Assembly (NCBI GenBank): GCA_030150595.1
Contig: JASLFQ010000017.1
Coordinates: forward strand, 1 to 8,652
Direction: 5' to 3'
From: Aquirhabdus sp.
Lineage (GTDB): Bacteria > Pseudomonadota > Gammaproteobacteria > Pseudomonadales > Moraxellaceae
Length of the DNA: 8,652 nucleotides
Of this stretch, positions 7,372-8,652 are shown one piece after another. Both the position numbers and the translations under genes were made by a program. The notes under the pieces are model-generated. The model did not search any database. It had not been told where the DNA came from and saw only the letters and a list, made by a program, of their open reading frames with translations. The first letter of the stretch is position 1. Each line of letters starts with the position of its first letter.

Positions 7372-8152
7372 ATCCATAAGTATGATTTAGATAATGAATA
7401 ATATCTTTTGATTCAAACATCTGCACATTGGTATTTTCATCAACCAAATATGGAACCTGTAAACGCCCTTGCATTTTTGGCAACTCTTTTTCGCGCTTTC
7501 CACCCGCTACTGGCACATATGGACCAGGTTTTGCACGAAATACCGCAGGACCCATGTCTTGCCAGCGCTCTTTGGCGACATTATGTAATACAAATGGTAA
7601 CTCAAGCTCACACAGGCGCTCACGCACCAAACGAGAAAATGGACTCCCCTCAAAGCTCCACAAATGCAGTAATTTTGTAGGTGCAGCATTACTGACATTG
7701 CTAGAATCAGCTTTCAAGCCATGCATCAATCGTGCGCCACTCACCAAAGTACCCAAAACTGGCTGTTTCGATAAGTTCTGCCATTTAGCGGGGGTCTTAC
7801 CCGATTTGCCGTATTCTTTAAACAGATAATCAATGATGTCTTGCGACTCTTGAAGTTTCACGCCAGTATTCTGGTCAACCAATAAAGGAAACTGAACTTT
7901 TCCACCAATCGACTTAATAATCTCTTCTGCAAGTGGGCGAAAGCGTGTGCCGTTTTTCGGACAAGGATACACCTCATAGTCCAAATTCAACATCGTCAAC
8001 ACTTCGCGCACACGGCGGCAGAATGGGCAGCCTTCCATGTCATACAACTGAATCGCTTTTTCAGGTTGTTGCGGCGTTGCAGTGCCGCTCACACCACGCC
8101 CACCTTCGAGCAAGGTACTAATCACTGATTGTAAAACCTTAAGTTGATGCAC
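7370..8152 (-). CDS. Tandem glutaredoxin / GST N-terminal domain protein
   Basis: A 260-residue protein built from two copies of a thioredoxin-like (GST_N / glutaredoxin) fold. Domain 1 (about 35-115) has a redox-type CPFC motif (42-45), the cis-proline segment FPLLVDQNTG (88-97) and ESQDIIDYL (102-110). Domain 2 (about 162-258) repeats the plan with VPYLVDENTNV (233-243) and ESKDIIHYL (247-255), but its motif is SPFS (170-173), so both cysteines are gone. There is no helical GST C-terminal domain, signal peptide or membrane segment; it is presumably cytosolic. Likely role: glutathione-linked thiol redox or binding; the substrate is unknown. The start is GTG, supported by AAGGA (complement of 8161-8165) eight bases upstream. 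It lies 57 bases downstream of rraA on the same strand with no terminator seen between, so co-transcription is plausible. Confidence 0.85.
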   Translation of the reverse strand: MHQLKVLQSVISTLLEGGRGVSGTATPQQPEKAIQLYDMEGCPFCRRVREVLTMLNLDYEVYPCPKNGTRFRPLAEEIIKSIGGKVQFPLLVDQNTGVKLQESQDIIDYLFKEYGKSGKTPAKWQNLSKQPVLGTLVSGARLMHGLKADSSNVSNAAPTKLLHLWSFEGSPFSRLVRERLCELELPFVLHNVAKERWQDMGPAVFRAKPGPYVPVAGGKREKELPKMQGRLQVPYLVDENTNVQMFESKDIIHYLNHTYG

Positions 8153-8209
8153 TTAATTATTCCTTATTTCAATTTGATCACGGTATTTTTACACATTCAT
8201 ATTCATGCA

Positions 8210-8652
8210 TTATTTAAGCAGGGAAATATCCGATACCAAAATCCCATTATTGTCGGCATAAATGAACATGCCCGACTCAATCATCAAACCACCAAAATTC
8301 AGTGTCACATTGGTTTCGCCCAAGCCTTTACGATTGCTCTTTTGCGGAATACTTGCCAATGCTTGCACGCCGAGATTAAGTGTTGCCAACGCATCAACAT
8401 CACGCACGCAACCATAAATAATCACTCCAGACCAATGATTCTTCACCGCACTTTCACCGATCAAATCACCCAGCAAAGCACAGCGCATTGAGGCACCGCC
8501 ATCGACGACCAACACTTTACCCGCGCCATCAGTTGCGAGCAACTCTTTTACTCTCGAATTGTCTTCAAAGCACTTCACCGTCACAACCTGCCCACCAAAT
8601 GCCTTTTTGCCGCCAAAATTACGAAAAAACTTTCCATCTATCGAAGGGCTGC
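8210..8652 (-). CDS. rraA: Ribonuclease E activity regulator RraA (5' end cut by window)
   Basis: RraA is a small trimeric protein that binds RNase E and lowers its mRNA-decay activity. 146 codons are visible; the family is about 160-170 residues, so roughly 20 N-terminal residues lie beyond the right edge. The frame stays open to the edge, reading [20 protein letters not shown] before [10 protein letters not shown], so this is truncation by the window and not a broken gene. Diagnostic parts are the [10 protein letters not shown] segment, [15 protein letters not shown], and the family G-D...R-D pattern in [15 protein letters not shown] through GCVRDVDAL. The C-terminus SDISLLK is typical. It belongs to the RraA/MenG fold once misnamed as a menaquinone methyltransferase; the aldolase branch is less likely given the close match to bacterial RraA. 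Its promoter is outside the window. Confidence 0.95.
   Translation of the reverse strand, partial: SPSIDGKFFRNFGGKKAFGGQVVTVKCFEDNSRVKELLATDGAGKVLVVDGGASMRCALLGDLIGESAVKNHWSGVIIYGCVRDVDALATLNLGVQALASIPQKSNRKGLGETNVTLNFGGLMIESGMFIYADNNGILVSDISLLK

Noticed and set aside
8582..8652. rraA beginning at the internal GTG (8582-8584) as a shortened or frameshifted gene
   Set aside because: The same frame continues without a stop to the window edge and encodes the conserved [10 protein letters not shown] segment, so the gene is simply cut by the window.

Overview
The window is a housekeeping stretch from a gammaproteobacterium, most likely Moraxellaceae close to Acinetobacter. The transketolase, S-adenosylmethionine synthetase and SecA proteins read like Acinetobacter versions (recalled, not searched). 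The low-GC codon choice and the metK / secA / GST-like / rraA content fit the same group. A relative such as Alkanindiges cannot be excluded.

Layout from left to right. Transketolase (tkt, minus strand) ends at a hairpin terminator near the left edge. A 260-base divergent spacer separates it from metK (plus strand), which ends in its own terminator. Next comes a compact type II toxin-antitoxin operon of the YefM-YoeB class (plus strand) with a strong ribosome binding site. It also has a recognisable promoter-operator, with a perfect -35 and two GTAC cores 12 bases apart. The toxin operon faces secA (minus strand). The convergent gap holds a long inverted repeat (20-base arms, one mismatch) and a probably bidirectional terminator. 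Upstream of secA is a leader of about 130 bases and a perfect -10 box. After that come a protein with two tandem thioredoxin-fold (glutaredoxin / GST N-terminal) domains and rraA, both on the minus strand. The right edge cuts off the start of rraA.

Functions. tkt serves the pentose phosphate pathway. metK makes S-adenosylmethionine. secA drives protein export. rraA modulates RNase E. The GST-like protein is probably a thiol or glutathione-linked redox protein. The genes do not form one pathway: they are neighbouring core genes, with one accessory insert (the toxin-antitoxin pair plus the inverted repeat) in the metK-secA gap.

I found no evidence for a new multi-gene system. The points most worth a second look are the toxin-antitoxin operator geometry, the long inverted repeat, two unusual residues in a highly conserved SecA segment, and the duplicated redox domain whose second copy has lost both cysteines. 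Small repeats in the secA leader and the tkt-metK spacer are weaker leads.
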